Source of the DNA: Parachryseolinea silvisoli
GTDB taxonomy: Bacteria > Bacteroidota > Bacteroidia > Cytophagales > Cyclobacteriaceae
Assembly (NCBI RefSeq): GCF_021190955.1
Contig: NZ_JAIOAO010000001.1
Coordinates: forward strand, 1,860,001-1,924,000
Reading direction: 5' to 3'
DNA: 64,000 nt
Positions 41,391-50,380 of this stretch are shown here, piece after piece. Positions within the stretch are counted from its first letter, which is position 1. Each line of letters opens with the position of its first letter. Both the position numbers and the translations under genes were made by a program. A model generated the notes under the pieces. That model searched no databases and was not told where the DNA came from. It saw only the letters and a list, made by a program, of their open reading frames with translations.

Positions 41391-41749
41391 GCCCTCGCGG
41401 TGTCATCAAGCCTGTCAGTCACCCGGCGAACTGTCCGTCGATTTTATCGGTCAGCGCCGTGGACCATCAGTACCGGGTCGCCGACTTCTCGTGTGGCGGC
41501 TCGCGCAAGAAAGGCAACCAGGTGAACATCACCGCCCCCGGAGTTGACATCATCAGCTGTACGAAGAAGGGCTACGATGTACTCTCGGGCAACTCCATGG
41601 CCACGCCGTTCGTCGCGGGCATGGCTGCATTGTTGTGGGAGAAATATCCGAACGTGACCGGTGATGCTATCTGGAAGAAACTGGTCGCTGGCGCACGCGC
41701 ACTGGACCTGCGGACGAGCGACGCGGGGGCGGGGATTGCGTTTTCTTGA
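41391..41749 (+). pseudogene. partial S8 protease copy (C-terminal third only)
   Basis: It aligns with 40079-40442 from RGVIKPV... to the GAGI end. Most differences are at third codon positions, so it drifted under protein-level selection before losing its front two thirds. The Ser of GTSMATP is kept as GNSMATP. There is no start, and the Asp and His of the triad are missing. Confidence 0.8.
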
Positions 41750-41928
41750 TTTCGGAGCTTCAACATTGGCACCATCGATCCTGCACATGGCGTAGGGCTT
41801 CGGCGTAATTCGTTCATAAGTCCAGGTACCGTATATAATATATCTTCATTGACCATGCTTGCCTAATAAGTTTGACCATAACTAATTTATTTCACGTATT
41901 AAGACAGTAAGTAAACATTTCACGGTTT

Positions 41929-42162
41929 TCAGTATCCGAAAATCCTGTTTTTGAGCCCGCCGTTTTCATCGATAAAACAACATACCTCCTGAAACATGGT
42001 TATTGGAGCAATGCTTCCATCTGTAATCCAATAACTATCCAGAAAAACATTGTTTCCCAAAAAATCAAACTGATATCCACTCACTAGGGACGATGAAAGA
42101 ATAAATGCTAACGTAATGACGGAATACGAAATGCTCCTTTTAACGTAAACTTTTGTCAACAT
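41929..42162 (-). CDS. possible small exported protein, 77 aa
   Basis: It begins with a plausible signal peptide (about 10-28, SVITLAFILSSSLVSG), then a polar 48-residue mature part with two adjacent Cys (VCCF). No family. It lies just upstream of the lanthipeptide synthetase in the AT-rich part and points away from it. It could be chance. Confidence 0.3.
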   Translation of the reverse strand: MLTKVYVKRSISYSVITLAFILSSSLVSGYQFDFLGNNVFLDSYWITDGSIAPITMFQEVCCFIDENGGLKNRIFGY

Positions 42163-42391
42163 TCAGGAAACGTTAGCATTTACCTTTACACCATAATCAA
42201 TGAAACAAAGTGATTCTATTACAACTAGGCGATGACTTCAACTTCATACCGCAACAGCTAGTTAAATGCAAAACGCTTTTATAGTTCTACTAATGAATCA
42301 TTGGTAGCTATTGAATAATCAGGACTCGATTATCCAAACGTTTTCATTTTGCGTGCAAAAAAAACGAACTGAAAAGATATCGGAAAAACAG

Positions 42392-44944
42392 ATGACACTC
42401 ACACGCCAATCTACGTCAACGGATTTCTCTCGCTTTCTTCGTTCAACGAACGTGAAGTATAAAGAAATTGGCAACTATTACATTGTGGGGGCACCCAAGA
42501 TCGTAAAAGATTGGTTGTTACACGTTTCGGCCATCAAAGATCAGCTCGAAAATCTCTTCAAGACAATAATTCCTGAGCTCCTGAAGCATAAAGTTTCCTT
42601 TGAAATTGTCCGTGACGCCTCACTTGCAGAGAAAATATTAAATGGATCATTCGGCGTGGAAAGGTCTGGCAAAATATTAACAGTTTACCCCGAAGGAAAC
42701 GAACAAGCCGAACTGCTGGCGGGTAGGCTTATCGAATTAACCACAGATTTTCGATCGCCAGCAATTCCTACCGGTTCGCACCTTGGAGGAACAGTTTACG
42801 CATCACACTACACGTCAAATGCAGGAAACACAGCGGCAACACGATTCGTGGTTCCGGCTGGTACAACCTGGCCATTTAATCAATTTGCGCAACCACAACA
42901 GCCAGAATCCAGATTTCTTGTAGACAAATATTTTGTTCAAAAAGTAATAAAGCACGACACCAAAGGCCGAGTGATGAAGGCTATAAGAGCTAAGGGCCTT
43001 TCGCTTAAGCGTTGCATTATTAAAGAGGGGCTTCACGATATGTACTTTGACGCGTTTGGAAGAGATATCAAAACCCGAATTGACTGGCAATGCACACTAC
43101 TAGAACGATTTGAGAAAAAATTACCGACACCTAAACTCTATGAGAGATTTGAGGTTAATGGTAACATTTATATGGCCATGGAGTTTATTGACGGGGAGCC
43201 ATTACATGAAGTTTTTGACCGCATTCAAAGCAATCAAAGCTGGCCAAATCTATCAAACGCGAATAAACTGGCGCTTCTTGACTGTGTAGTACAAGTACTT
43301 GGCATTGTTAAAAAAATGCACAGCCTTGGCTATATTCACCGTGACATCAGCCCAGCCAACTTTTTGATGCGCAACGGGAAGCTTGTGATGATCGACCTAG
43401 AATTTGCGTACGACTATTATAACAATGAGCCAAGTCCACCGTTTGAATCGGGATTAAACGGGTTCACTGCACCAGAAAGGGCAGGCGACGAAAAACCTGA
43501 GTTTGCGGAAGACATCTACAGCATTGGAGCGGTACTAGTCGCCGCGTTCACAAACTTCTACCCAATTGTTGGTTTCGGCGAAAGTCATCAACAAACGAAG
43601 CAAAGTCTACGATGTCAAATCCAAAATAGCGAATTAGCAGACTTAATCTCAAGTTGTTTGATAGCCGACGCCCAAAACCGACCAACCATTGATCACCTGG
43701 TCGACTATTTTGAAAACTTCATACTTTCGGTCAAAGCAAATAAAGGAAACGATTATCGCCAGGGCGGTAATGGAATGCAGGATTTAAGCGTCACAATAGA
43801 CTTCGGTATTGCCGCATTAAAAACGCCATTACTCGCTCAAGCCGGCGGCCTATGGCATTCAGCCGAAGCACTTCCCCCGGACGCCAGCTATAGGAAGGCT
43901 GGCTTAAATGTGCTTCCCGGATTACATACAGGAGTGTCTGGCATCATCTATTTTTTATCGGCTGCCAAAGACGCAGGTAAAACCCTAAGTCATCTTCGGT
44001 CTGAAATTGCTGAAAATCTTAAGCACATCATCGCGATGGCCAAACAAAATGACGGCGTGTCCGGGCTTTACTACGGCAAACACGGAATAGCGCTATCTAT
44101 TGCAACTGCCATAAGAAGTGGCTTAATACAACCTGGAGAGGCAAAGAATGTAATTAAGCGATTCCTTGCGCCAAATCCCACTGACGCATCACTTGCAACC
44201 GGAGCAGCAGGGCAGGGACTTGCAATATTGCATTGCATTCAAGCAATACAAGACGACACGCTGACAAAATGGTTAGATCAACTTGTTAATTACCTGTTAC
44301 AATCTCAATTGCGGTCCGGCGAGTGGAAAACGGGCAACGAAGTATTTACAGGGTTTTCCAATGGGGTCGCCGGCATCATTGTATTCCTCCTACAATACCA
44401 TTCGTTCTATCCACGAACCGAAGTAGCAGATGCCGCTGCGAGAGGTTTATCATGGCTGACAAAACAAGCAAAAAGAAAAAGTGGATTACCCATATGGTAT
44501 GTAGGATCACGGACTCGAAACGTAGAACCGTGGTTTGAAAATGGGTTCACTGGAATAGCATTAGCGTTCATCGAAGGCTACAAAGTCCTAAAAGCGGAAA
44601 GATATCTAAAAATGGCAGAATCCATACTCGCAAACCACCCGGCACACCTTGCAACTAATGACCTTACGTTCGGCTCGGGCATCTCGGGAATTGCCGAGGT
44701 TTATTTAGAATTGGCACACATATCACAAAGAGATGAATGGCATCAACGGGCGAATTGGCTGGCTATGCTTCTAGAATATAACAAATATACATACAATAAG
44801 CGCGCGACGTATTGGCCAATGGATGCCCGGCGTCCAATAACTGGAGATTTCTTTACAGGCTGTACCGGAGTTATTCACTTTCTGATTCGCATCCAGAATG
44901 CCGACCAAATTCCGTTTCCGTTTCTACTAAATAAACCTATATGA
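42392..44944 (+). CDS. LanKC-type lanthipeptide synthetase (class III-like)
   Basis: 850 aa from ATG 42392 (TTG 42311 would add 27). It has three parts. The N-terminal lyase-like region includes GKILTVYP, a LanKC hallmark. The Ser/Thr kinase domain (about 190-440) has HRDISPANFL with Asp318 and the metal-binding DLE (Asp335) in place of DFG. The C-terminal LanC-like cyclase (about 500-845) has the Gly-rich toroid repeats but no zinc ligands: the usual Cys position reads PWFENGFTG (about 713-721) and the CHG position reads FGSGISG (about 760-766). Zinc loss is the mark of class III enzymes. LanKC enzymes dehydrate Ser/Thr and cyclise onto Cys or dehydroamino acids. It is coupled to the next gene by an ATGA overlap. 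Confidence 0.85.
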   Translation: MTLTRQSTSTDFSRFLRSTNVKYKEIGNYYIVGAPKIVKDWLLHVSAIKDQLENLFKTIIPELLKHKVSFEIVRDASLAEKILNGSFGVERSGKILTVYPEGNEQAELLAGRLIELTTDFRSPAIPTGSHLGGTVYASHYTSNAGNTAATRFVVPAGTTWPFNQFAQPQQPESRFLVDKYFVQKVIKHDTKGRVMKAIRAKGLSLKRCIIKEGLHDMYFDAFGRDIKTRIDWQCTLLERFEKKLPTPKLYERFEVNGNIYMAMEFIDGEPLHEVFDRIQSNQSWPNLSNANKLALLDCVVQVLGIVKKMHSLGYIHRDISPANFLMRNGKLVMIDLEFAYDYYNNEPSPPFESGLNGFTAPERAGDEKPEFAEDIYSIGAVLVAAFTNFYPIVGFGESHQQTKQSLRCQIQNSELADLISSCLIADAQNRPTIDHLVDYFENFILSVKANKGNDYRQGGNGMQDLSVTIDFGIAALKTPLLAQAGGLWHSAEALPPDASYRKAGLNVLPGLHTGVSGIIYFLSAAKDAGKTLSHLRSEIAENLKHIIAMAKQNDGVSGLYYGKHGIALSIATAIRSGLIQPGEAKNVIKRFLAPNPTDASLATGAAGQGLAILHCIQAIQDDTLTKWLDQLVNYLLQSQLRSGEWKTGNEVFTGFSNGVAGIIVFLLQYHSFYPRTEVADAAARGLSWLTKQAKRKSGLPIWYVGSRTRNVEPWFENGFTGIALAFIEGYKVLKAERYLKMAESILANHPAHLATNDLTFGSGISGIAEVYLELAHISQRDEWHQRANWLAMLLEYNKYTYNKRATYWPMDARRPITGDFFTGCTGVIHFLIRIQNADQIPFPFLLNKPI

Positions 44945-45396
44945 GCAGACTAACTGAAAACAATCGATCGCTGATAATAACCACAATCACGTTTTTATTC
45001 ATGGTTCTGTTTTTATATGCTGCATTTACAAAGCTCGCCGACTATCAGACCTTTCGCGGCGAAATTGGTAAATCACCAATCATATACAACTACGCCAATA
45101 TCCTCGCATGGTTTGTGCCAGCTATCGAAATTGCAGCCACGCTCCTTCTTTTCATTCCGCGAACAAGGCTGATCGGAACATACATTTCATTCTCGATCAT
45201 GTTTGCCTTTTCGTTATATATTACAATGATGATGATCTTTAGCCCACACCTTCCCTGCTCATGCGGTGGTATCTTGAACCACCTGGGATGGACGGAGCAC
45301 CTGGTATTCAACATTATATTTACCGGCCTGGCTGTAGTAGAATCAATTCTAATTACAAAGACCTCTGCAGTATACGAAACACATTTAACTAAGTGA
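44941..45396 (+). CDS. MauE/DoxX-type redox-associated membrane protein
   Basis: 151 aa with four membrane segments (about 11-29, 50-68, 76-98, 118-140). A CSCGG motif in a loop (about residues 103-107) could shuttle disulfides, as in MauE-type proteins that help disulfide formation in the periplasm. It overlaps the synthetase stop by 4 nt, so the two are made together. The pairing of a peptide-modifying synthetase with a redox membrane protein suggests that the peptides' cysteines are handled on the outside. Confidence 0.8.
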   Translation: MSRLTENNRSLIITTITFLFMVLFLYAAFTKLADYQTFRGEIGKSPIIYNYANILAWFVPAIEIAATLLLFIPRTRLIGTYISFSIMFAFSLYITMMMIFSPHLPCSCGGILNHLGWTEHLVFNIIFTGLAVVESILITKTSAVYETHLTK

Positions 45397-45399
45397 TCC

Positions 45400-46539
45400 G
45401 TGAACGCAAATACAAGAATTCTTACTCTGTGTGCATCGGCGATATCCGCCGCGATGATATTTATGTATGCAACCTCGCCCGCCAACAGTAAGGTGAAACC
45501 CGCGGGCTTTAACAGGAATATTGAACTCTTGCAAAACCTTACGATTGACCGTGAGATCGAGCTGGGAAATGACGGCTACTACATAGCCGGCAAATCGGGC
45601 GAAAGACTTTTCATCGGCACAAGAAGGAGACCCTTTATGCTCCTGGAATACAATCAGAACACTAACGAAATTAAACATGAAATCAACATTAGTCTTTCGG
45701 GTGTGGACAGCATCAGAGATCTAGCCAATTTTAAAGTAGCAATAGACTCACCCTACTTCTTCATTTCTAACGGATCAATGCCAGATATACTAAGGGGCAA
45801 GATCGACGACTGGCGTGCCGTCCACTTTCTGCGTGACAGCGGGCATTTCTTTGTGGACGCAGTGCCAATTAGCCCGAATTCATTGATCCTTCGATCACTG
45901 AGCGCAAAAACGAGAATGTTCGCATTGGGCAAGCGCACTTTAGTAGACACTCCATATTTCGATGTAAAACACGACATTCTAGAACGCCAAATCGATGGGG
46001 TTGTTGATGTTCATGGAACGATAAGCTATGATAAAAAAACTCACAGAGCTGCATATGTTTATGCGTACAGAAACCAGTTTATAGTGATGGACTCGAATCT
46101 AAACGTTCTTTTAAGGCCGCATACTATTGACACCTTTTCTCGGGCACATATAAAAATCGAAAAGATCGAATCGAAAGGAGAAAGTATAGTTGCCAGTCCA
46201 CCAACGACCATAAATTCAGTGATAAGAACTGCATATGGAGTTGTCTTCGTTCAATCTAACCTTCTTTCTAACAACGAGAAGCCAGAACTTTACGAGAGCT
46301 CGTCGGTAATAGACAAATACGATATTGGTACTGGAAAATACCTGAGCAGTTTCTATGTCCCGAACTACAAAAAGGAACGCGCCTCTGACTTCATCATATT
46401 ACCAAACAAAGTAATTGCGCTTTATCAAAATCACCTGATCACGTTCAAAACTTACCAAGCAACGACCTTAAAACGATCAACCACGATTAAAACCGAGGTG
46501 GATAGCTTAAGTTCTCAAACAACAAAAAGTGATATCTAA
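45400..46539 (+). CDS. anchored beta-propeller-like protein
   Basis: 379 aa with an N-terminal membrane anchor (about 7-25, GTG start 45400). The rest is a run of short strands (YYIAGKSGERLFIGTRRRPFMLLEYN, YVYAYRNQFIVMDSNLNVLL) of the six-bladed propeller-like proteins that sit beside MauE genes in Bacteroidota. No catalytic residues recognised. It follows the MauE gene by 3 nt. It may hold or present a peptide in the periplasm. Confidence 0.65.
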   Translation: MNANTRILTLCASAISAAMIFMYATSPANSKVKPAGFNRNIELLQNLTIDREIELGNDGYYIAGKSGERLFIGTRRRPFMLLEYNQNTNEIKHEINISLSGVDSIRDLANFKVAIDSPYFFISNGSMPDILRGKIDDWRAVHFLRDSGHFFVDAVPISPNSLILRSLSAKTRMFALGKRTLVDTPYFDVKHDILERQIDGVVDVHGTISYDKKTHRAAYVYAYRNQFIVMDSNLNVLLRPHTIDTFSRAHIKIEKIESKGESIVASPPTTINSVIRTAYGVVFVQSNLLSNNEKPELYESSSVIDKYDIGTGKYLSSFYVPNYKKERASDFIILPNKVIALYQNHLITFKTYQATTLKRSTTIKTEVDSLSSQTTKSDI

Positions 46540-46686
46540 ATAATTTTTATTAAACGATAACTAGGGTTTCGGCAAAAAACAAACCATGGATCCTGGTCTG
46601 TATCTCCCGAAACAATTAGCTCAGGAAAGTGTGCAACGCCTGTTAATAAAGGTTGCCGGTTAAATCAATTTAAAACAATAAATACC

Positions 46687-46995
46687 ATGAAAACCAAAAA
46701 TGTTTTTTTAGGCTTAGCAGCTCTGTTTTGTGCAGTTGGTAGCACTTTTGCTTCACTTAGCGCTGTCGTACCTCACTATGTGAATGTTAAGTACGCTGCA
46801 ACGCAGATTTGGTCATGCGTAACCGTTCAGAAATGTACTGTATCAGGCACTACTCCTTGCTCGGTAACAATCCAATCATTTACTGCGCCGGTTTACGACA
46901 TCAAGCAAAATGCAACTACTTGCAACACTCGAATCCTCGCAAACCGCGCACTTGATGGCACATCTACATTGCCGACGATTGACGCTGTTCGCTAG
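46687..46995 (+). CDS. secreted cysteine-containing peptide, copy 1
   Basis: 102 aa. A Sec-type signal peptide (MKTKNVFLGLAALFCAVGST, cleavage near FAS) is followed by a mature part with Cys44, Cys50, Cys58 and Cys79, many Thr/Ser and a variable tail. It shares PHYVNVKYAATQ, WSCVTV, KCTV, PCSVTIQ, APVYDIKQNATTCNTRIL with copy 2. I do not see a LanKC leader (LxLQ-type) motif. It resembles DUF6520-style small secreted proteins. It is the best candidate substrate or product of the neighbouring genes. Confidence 0.75.
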   Translation: MKTKNVFLGLAALFCAVGSTFASLSAVVPHYVNVKYAATQIWSCVTVQKCTVSGTTPCSVTIQSFTAPVYDIKQNATTCNTRILANRALDGTSTLPTIDAVR

Positions 46996-47062
46996 TTAAC
47001 TTTAGGTACAGTTGTTAGCGATTTCGTTTCCGAAATTGCGGCACTAGCCTGATAAAAAAACA

Positions 47063-47092
47063 GGGCGGCGGTATTCCGCCGCCCTCGCTTTT
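47063..47092 (+). terminator. terminator-like hairpin between the two peptide genes
   Basis: GGGCGGCGG (47063-47071) pairs perfectly with CCGCCGCCC (47076-47084) around TATTC-type 4-nt loop, with T-rich sequence just after. The second peptide thus needs its own promoter or read-through. Confidence 0.75.
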
Positions 47093-47119
47093 AGCGCATC
47101 GAACACAAAAATATATGTA

Positions 47120-47425
47120 ATGAAACCAAAAAATATCATCTTAGGATTCGCGGCACTTTTCAGCGCCGTAGGGAGCACATTAGCTTCCATGAGCATTACC
47201 CTACCTCATTACGTAAACGTGAAGTATGCCGCGACGCAGACATGGTCATGCGTAACCGTCGAAAAATGTACTGTTACAAGTATTATACCCTGCTCGGTTA
47301 CAATTCAGGAATTCTATGCGCCGGTATACGACATCAAGCAAAATGCCACAACATGTAACACTCGAATTCTATCTACTCACGGTGGTACACTGTCGAATTT
47401 TTCCAGCATAGACGCCGTCCGATAA
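47120..47425 (+). CDS. secreted cysteine-containing peptide, copy 2
   Basis: 101 aa and clearly a duplicate of copy 1. The Cys positions are the same (44, 50, 58, 79), the core is nearly identical and the C-terminal 18 residues differ. The signal peptide ends near LAS. Copy 1 has an extra Cys in its signal peptide (residue 15) where this one has Ser. The stop is 33 nt from the stop of the convergent M16 gene. Possibly one copy is an active peptide and the other a variant or decoy. Confidence 0.75.
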   Translation: MKPKNIILGFAALFSAVGSTLASMSITLPHYVNVKYAATQTWSCVTVEKCTVTSIIPCSVTIQEFYAPVYDIKQNATTCNTRILSTHGGTLSNFSSIDAVR

Positions 47426-47457
47426 AGATATTTCGACCGCTACAATTCTTCTCCCCA

Positions 47458-50316
47458 CTAGTTGTTTGCTCGCTCCGTCATAGGAAGAAATGATACTTCT
47501 AACACGTTGTTGACCTTAAAACCTGTACGCACTATTTCAGCCACATCTCGAGCCTTAAGAGAATTTAGTATTCTAATAGAATCCATCGTTTTATTCGATG
47601 TTTCGGAAAACAAATACATCTCTTTCAATTCAGCCGCTCCACGCGGGCCGCGAAATTCTTCATCAATTTCCTTCCTAACCACGGCAACAGACCGATCAAA
47701 GATAGCAGCAGGAATTTCCGAGGCTAACAGCCGTTCAAACTCACTTTTTGCGCTGTTTATCATCTTGCGGTAGTCCATTGGATCGGCGTCAAATACCACC
47801 TCCATTTCACTTCCAAACGAGTTATCCAAAAACCTCTCATAATCAAACTGCACTATGGGCGAGTAGGTGCCGCCCTCTTTTGTACGCAGCCGCTCAAATA
47901 TCATCTCTTTAAGAACAGTGCGGATTACCCGTAAGCATAAAATAGTCTTTAGACTGTATTGTTTGCTACCGATAAAGGGATAAATAAGATGCACTACAGC
48001 TCTATTACGTCCTTCCTCGAATATAACCGTGTCATTGGGGGTTTGGGAACAATCACGTCTATACCGGAGCAAATTTCTATTTGAATCGCTCATTGCCTTT
48101 GGAAGACAAGAGAAATAACGCGTCGCCAGGTTCCTTACATTGTTGATATCGGAACAACCGGCAATAAAGAAGCAAAAGTCATTTGCGGCAGCAAACCTGT
48201 CAGTGTATAGACTAATAACCCTTTTCGCAGTTAGCCGCTCAAGCAAACTATCCTCAACTTCAGATCTGCCCCCAAAATCGATGCACGGCTGAATTCTAGC
48301 AGTTGGTAGATACCACCCAATACCTGGCTTCAACTGTCGCCTCATCTCAATCCAATTATATAGAAAAGTAGTATCATTTCGAACCGGTGCAAAACATTGA
48401 GCCACAATTCTAAACAAATCCTCCAAATCATCCTCTGGTGCAAATCCGTTTACTCCCTCTTCATCCATTTTGATATAAGGTCGGACAGAAATATTTCTTT
48501 GATTATGAATATCTGCAAGATCTGATGCCTTAAGCACTCCGATTCCTAAATCAGACACCGCTGCTACCGCATATTCAACAGCTGCTGTTGTTGGCTTATC
48601 ATAAAGACTGGCGCCTCCCTTACTAAATGCGATCAGCTCGACCAGACCTGAACGAGTGACCACATTCCTACCACTATCACGCTGCATGACTACTCGAACG
48701 CCATTGCTAAGACGAAGCTCATTGAATGCTCCATTTTGTATCCATTGACCTTGTTGCATATCGTTCCGTAGGTCACAAGCATAAATTGAATTAAGAATTG
48801 AATCCACTCTTAACCGAGGATCTAAAGGAACGACGTAAGGTGAGACTGCCTTTTTCGCTAACAATAATCGTATATATTTCCTTGCGGGAACAGGTCCTCT
48901 GCTATGAGAAGGGCCCGCAACGACAAAATCCCATACATTAAGTCTACCTGTCCACTCGTCCAGATGTGCCTGCAGATCACGAGAGGTAATGGAGTCTAAT
49001 ATATACGGGAGTGAATCGCATTCATTTATCGAACCTAATTCAAAACTCGGGAGCATTTGATTTACCAATGCTGAAACCCGATAACTCAGATCGTCCCTTT
49101 CCACTGGCTGATAATACCTAAGAACACCGGTCTTGGCTCGTTCCATCTCTTGTTTTGAAATGCCATTGACGTGAATATCAACAAATACATTAACGATCTT
49201 CGTCAGATACTGCTTTATATCATTAGGATTCTCTACTTCAAAAAAGCTATTCAACCCGTCTACTCCCCCTTCATTGACGTTATTCTGATATACACATGAT
49301 ACACCAGATATTTTCTCTGAAAGCATTTCTTCGTAACGACCATTTAGGAGACTTTGAGTTAGTTCATCAAGTATTAATGTTCGGCATTTCCCGACGTCAT
49401 TTTTATCAACGCTCTGCGAGGCGCGCTTAAAATACAACTTCGCCTGGTACTTTTTCAGTCCTGCGTCATAGACGTTTAGAACTCTGTTTTTTTTTATTTT
49501 TGGCGAAATCGGCCTCTGACTCGCCTCTTGCGCGCTCGTTTTAAGCAACTTTGCACCTTGAAAATCAGAAAACAACTTTGCAATTAGTATCTCCACATCA
49601 CTCGGTTTGATATCACCGACGACAACTAAACCCATATTTTCGGGCCGGTACCATTTCTTGTAGTAACTGCGCAATTTGCTTATATCCGGGTTTCTCATAC
49701 TTGCCACACGACCGTTCCACTCCGCATCACCATTTACGTCTGTCCCATAAACCAGTTCATTGATCGTCCGTGTGAGCCTAACTTCGGTATCCATACCACC
49801 CCGCATATATTCACCAATGACGGCTCTTGACTGTCCCACCATGCGACCAGAATCTATTTGCATGCCATCACAGAGATCGCGGATGACTCGTAAACAAACC
49901 TCCAAATTATCTGCACGCCCGGTTGGCACACTATACTCAAACAACGTATAATCCATGCCTGTAAGGGCATTCATCTCTATTCCAAACCTCAAACCACGAC
50001 CTGCTAGCATAACGCGGATGCTATCTAACGGGTAATGCACTGACCCTTCAAATGCCAGGTGTTCGAGCAAATGGGAATACTCCAATTCATCGGAAGCCTC
50101 ATCTGCTCTGCCGACGCGAACAATCCATCTTACTTCAACCTTTCCAGGTTTTTTTGAATTAGACTCAGTGGCATATGTCAGACCATTATCAAGTTTCCCA
50201 GTCACTAAATTATCATCAACGACCTGAAAATGTTGATTTTCCGGACCCCGCTCTTGTGCGGTAGCGAGAATCGGAAGAAGTAAAAATATAAAAAGAACAC
50301 ATTGGTGAAATTTCAT
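47458..50316 (-). CDS. M16 family (insulinase-type) peptidase, exported
   Basis: 952 aa with a signal peptide (cleavage near TAQE, residue 21). The inverted zinc motif HLLEH (His82, Glu85, His86) with FEG is intact, and the GMDYTLFEYSVP and RGGMDTEVRLTRTINE segments place the first M16 domain. Two more M16-type halves follow (about 200-440 and 530-940), as in pitrilysin-like enzymes. It lies 64 nt after SusD on the same strand, so it is probably the last gene of the receptor operon, and would cut peptides in the periplasm. Confidence 0.88.
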   Translation of the reverse strand: MKFHQCVLFIFLLLPILATAQERGPENQHFQVVDDNLVTGKLDNGLTYATESNSKKPGKVEVRWIVRVGRADEASDELEYSHLLEHLAFEGSVHYPLDSIRVMLAGRGLRFGIEMNALTGMDYTLFEYSVPTGRADNLEVCLRVIRDLCDGMQIDSGRMVGQSRAVIGEYMRGGMDTEVRLTRTINELVYGTDVNGDAEWNGRVASMRNPDISKLRSYYKKWYRPENMGLVVVGDIKPSDVEILIAKLFSDFQGAKLLKTSAQEASQRPISPKIKKNRVLNVYDAGLKKYQAKLYFKRASQSVDKNDVGKCRTLILDELTQSLLNGRYEEMLSEKISGVSCVYQNNVNEGGVDGLNSFFEVENPNDIKQYLTKIVNVFVDIHVNGISKQEMERAKTGVLRYYQPVERDDLSYRVSALVNQMLPSFELGSINECDSLPYILDSITSRDLQAHLDEWTGRLNVWDFVVAGPSHSRGPVPARKYIRLLLAKKAVSPYVVPLDPRLRVDSILNSIYACDLRNDMQQGQWIQNGAFNELRLSNGVRVVMQRDSGRNVVTRSGLVELIAFSKGGASLYDKPTTAAVEYAVAAVSDLGIGVLKASDLADIHNQRNISVRPYIKMDEEGVNGFAPEDDLEDLFRIVAQCFAPVRNDTTFLYNWIEMRRQLKPGIGWYLPTARIQPCIDFGGRSEVEDSLLERLTAKRVISLYTDRFAAANDFCFFIAGCSDINNVRNLATRYFSCLPKAMSDSNRNLLRYRRDCSQTPNDTVIFEEGRNRAVVHLIYPFIGSKQYSLKTILCLRVIRTVLKEMIFERLRTKEGGTYSPIVQFDYERFLDNSFGSEMEVVFDADPMDYRKMINSAKSEFERLLASEIPAAIFDRSVAVVRKEIDEEFRGPRGAAELKEMYLFSETSNKTMDSIRILNSLKARDVAEIVRTGFKVNNVLEVSFLPMTERANN

Positions 50317-50380
50317 ACCCCGGAGGATTTAATTTAAATACCCAGTTGGGTAGATTGAAACCGACTTCAACTGTTGGGAT

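Noticed and set aside
46687-46750. Class III lanthipeptide leader in the peptide N-terminus
   Set aside because: The N-terminus is a typical Sec signal peptide with an Ala-Ser cleavage region; the LxLQ-type helix of class III leaders is not seen. The link to LanKC remains open.
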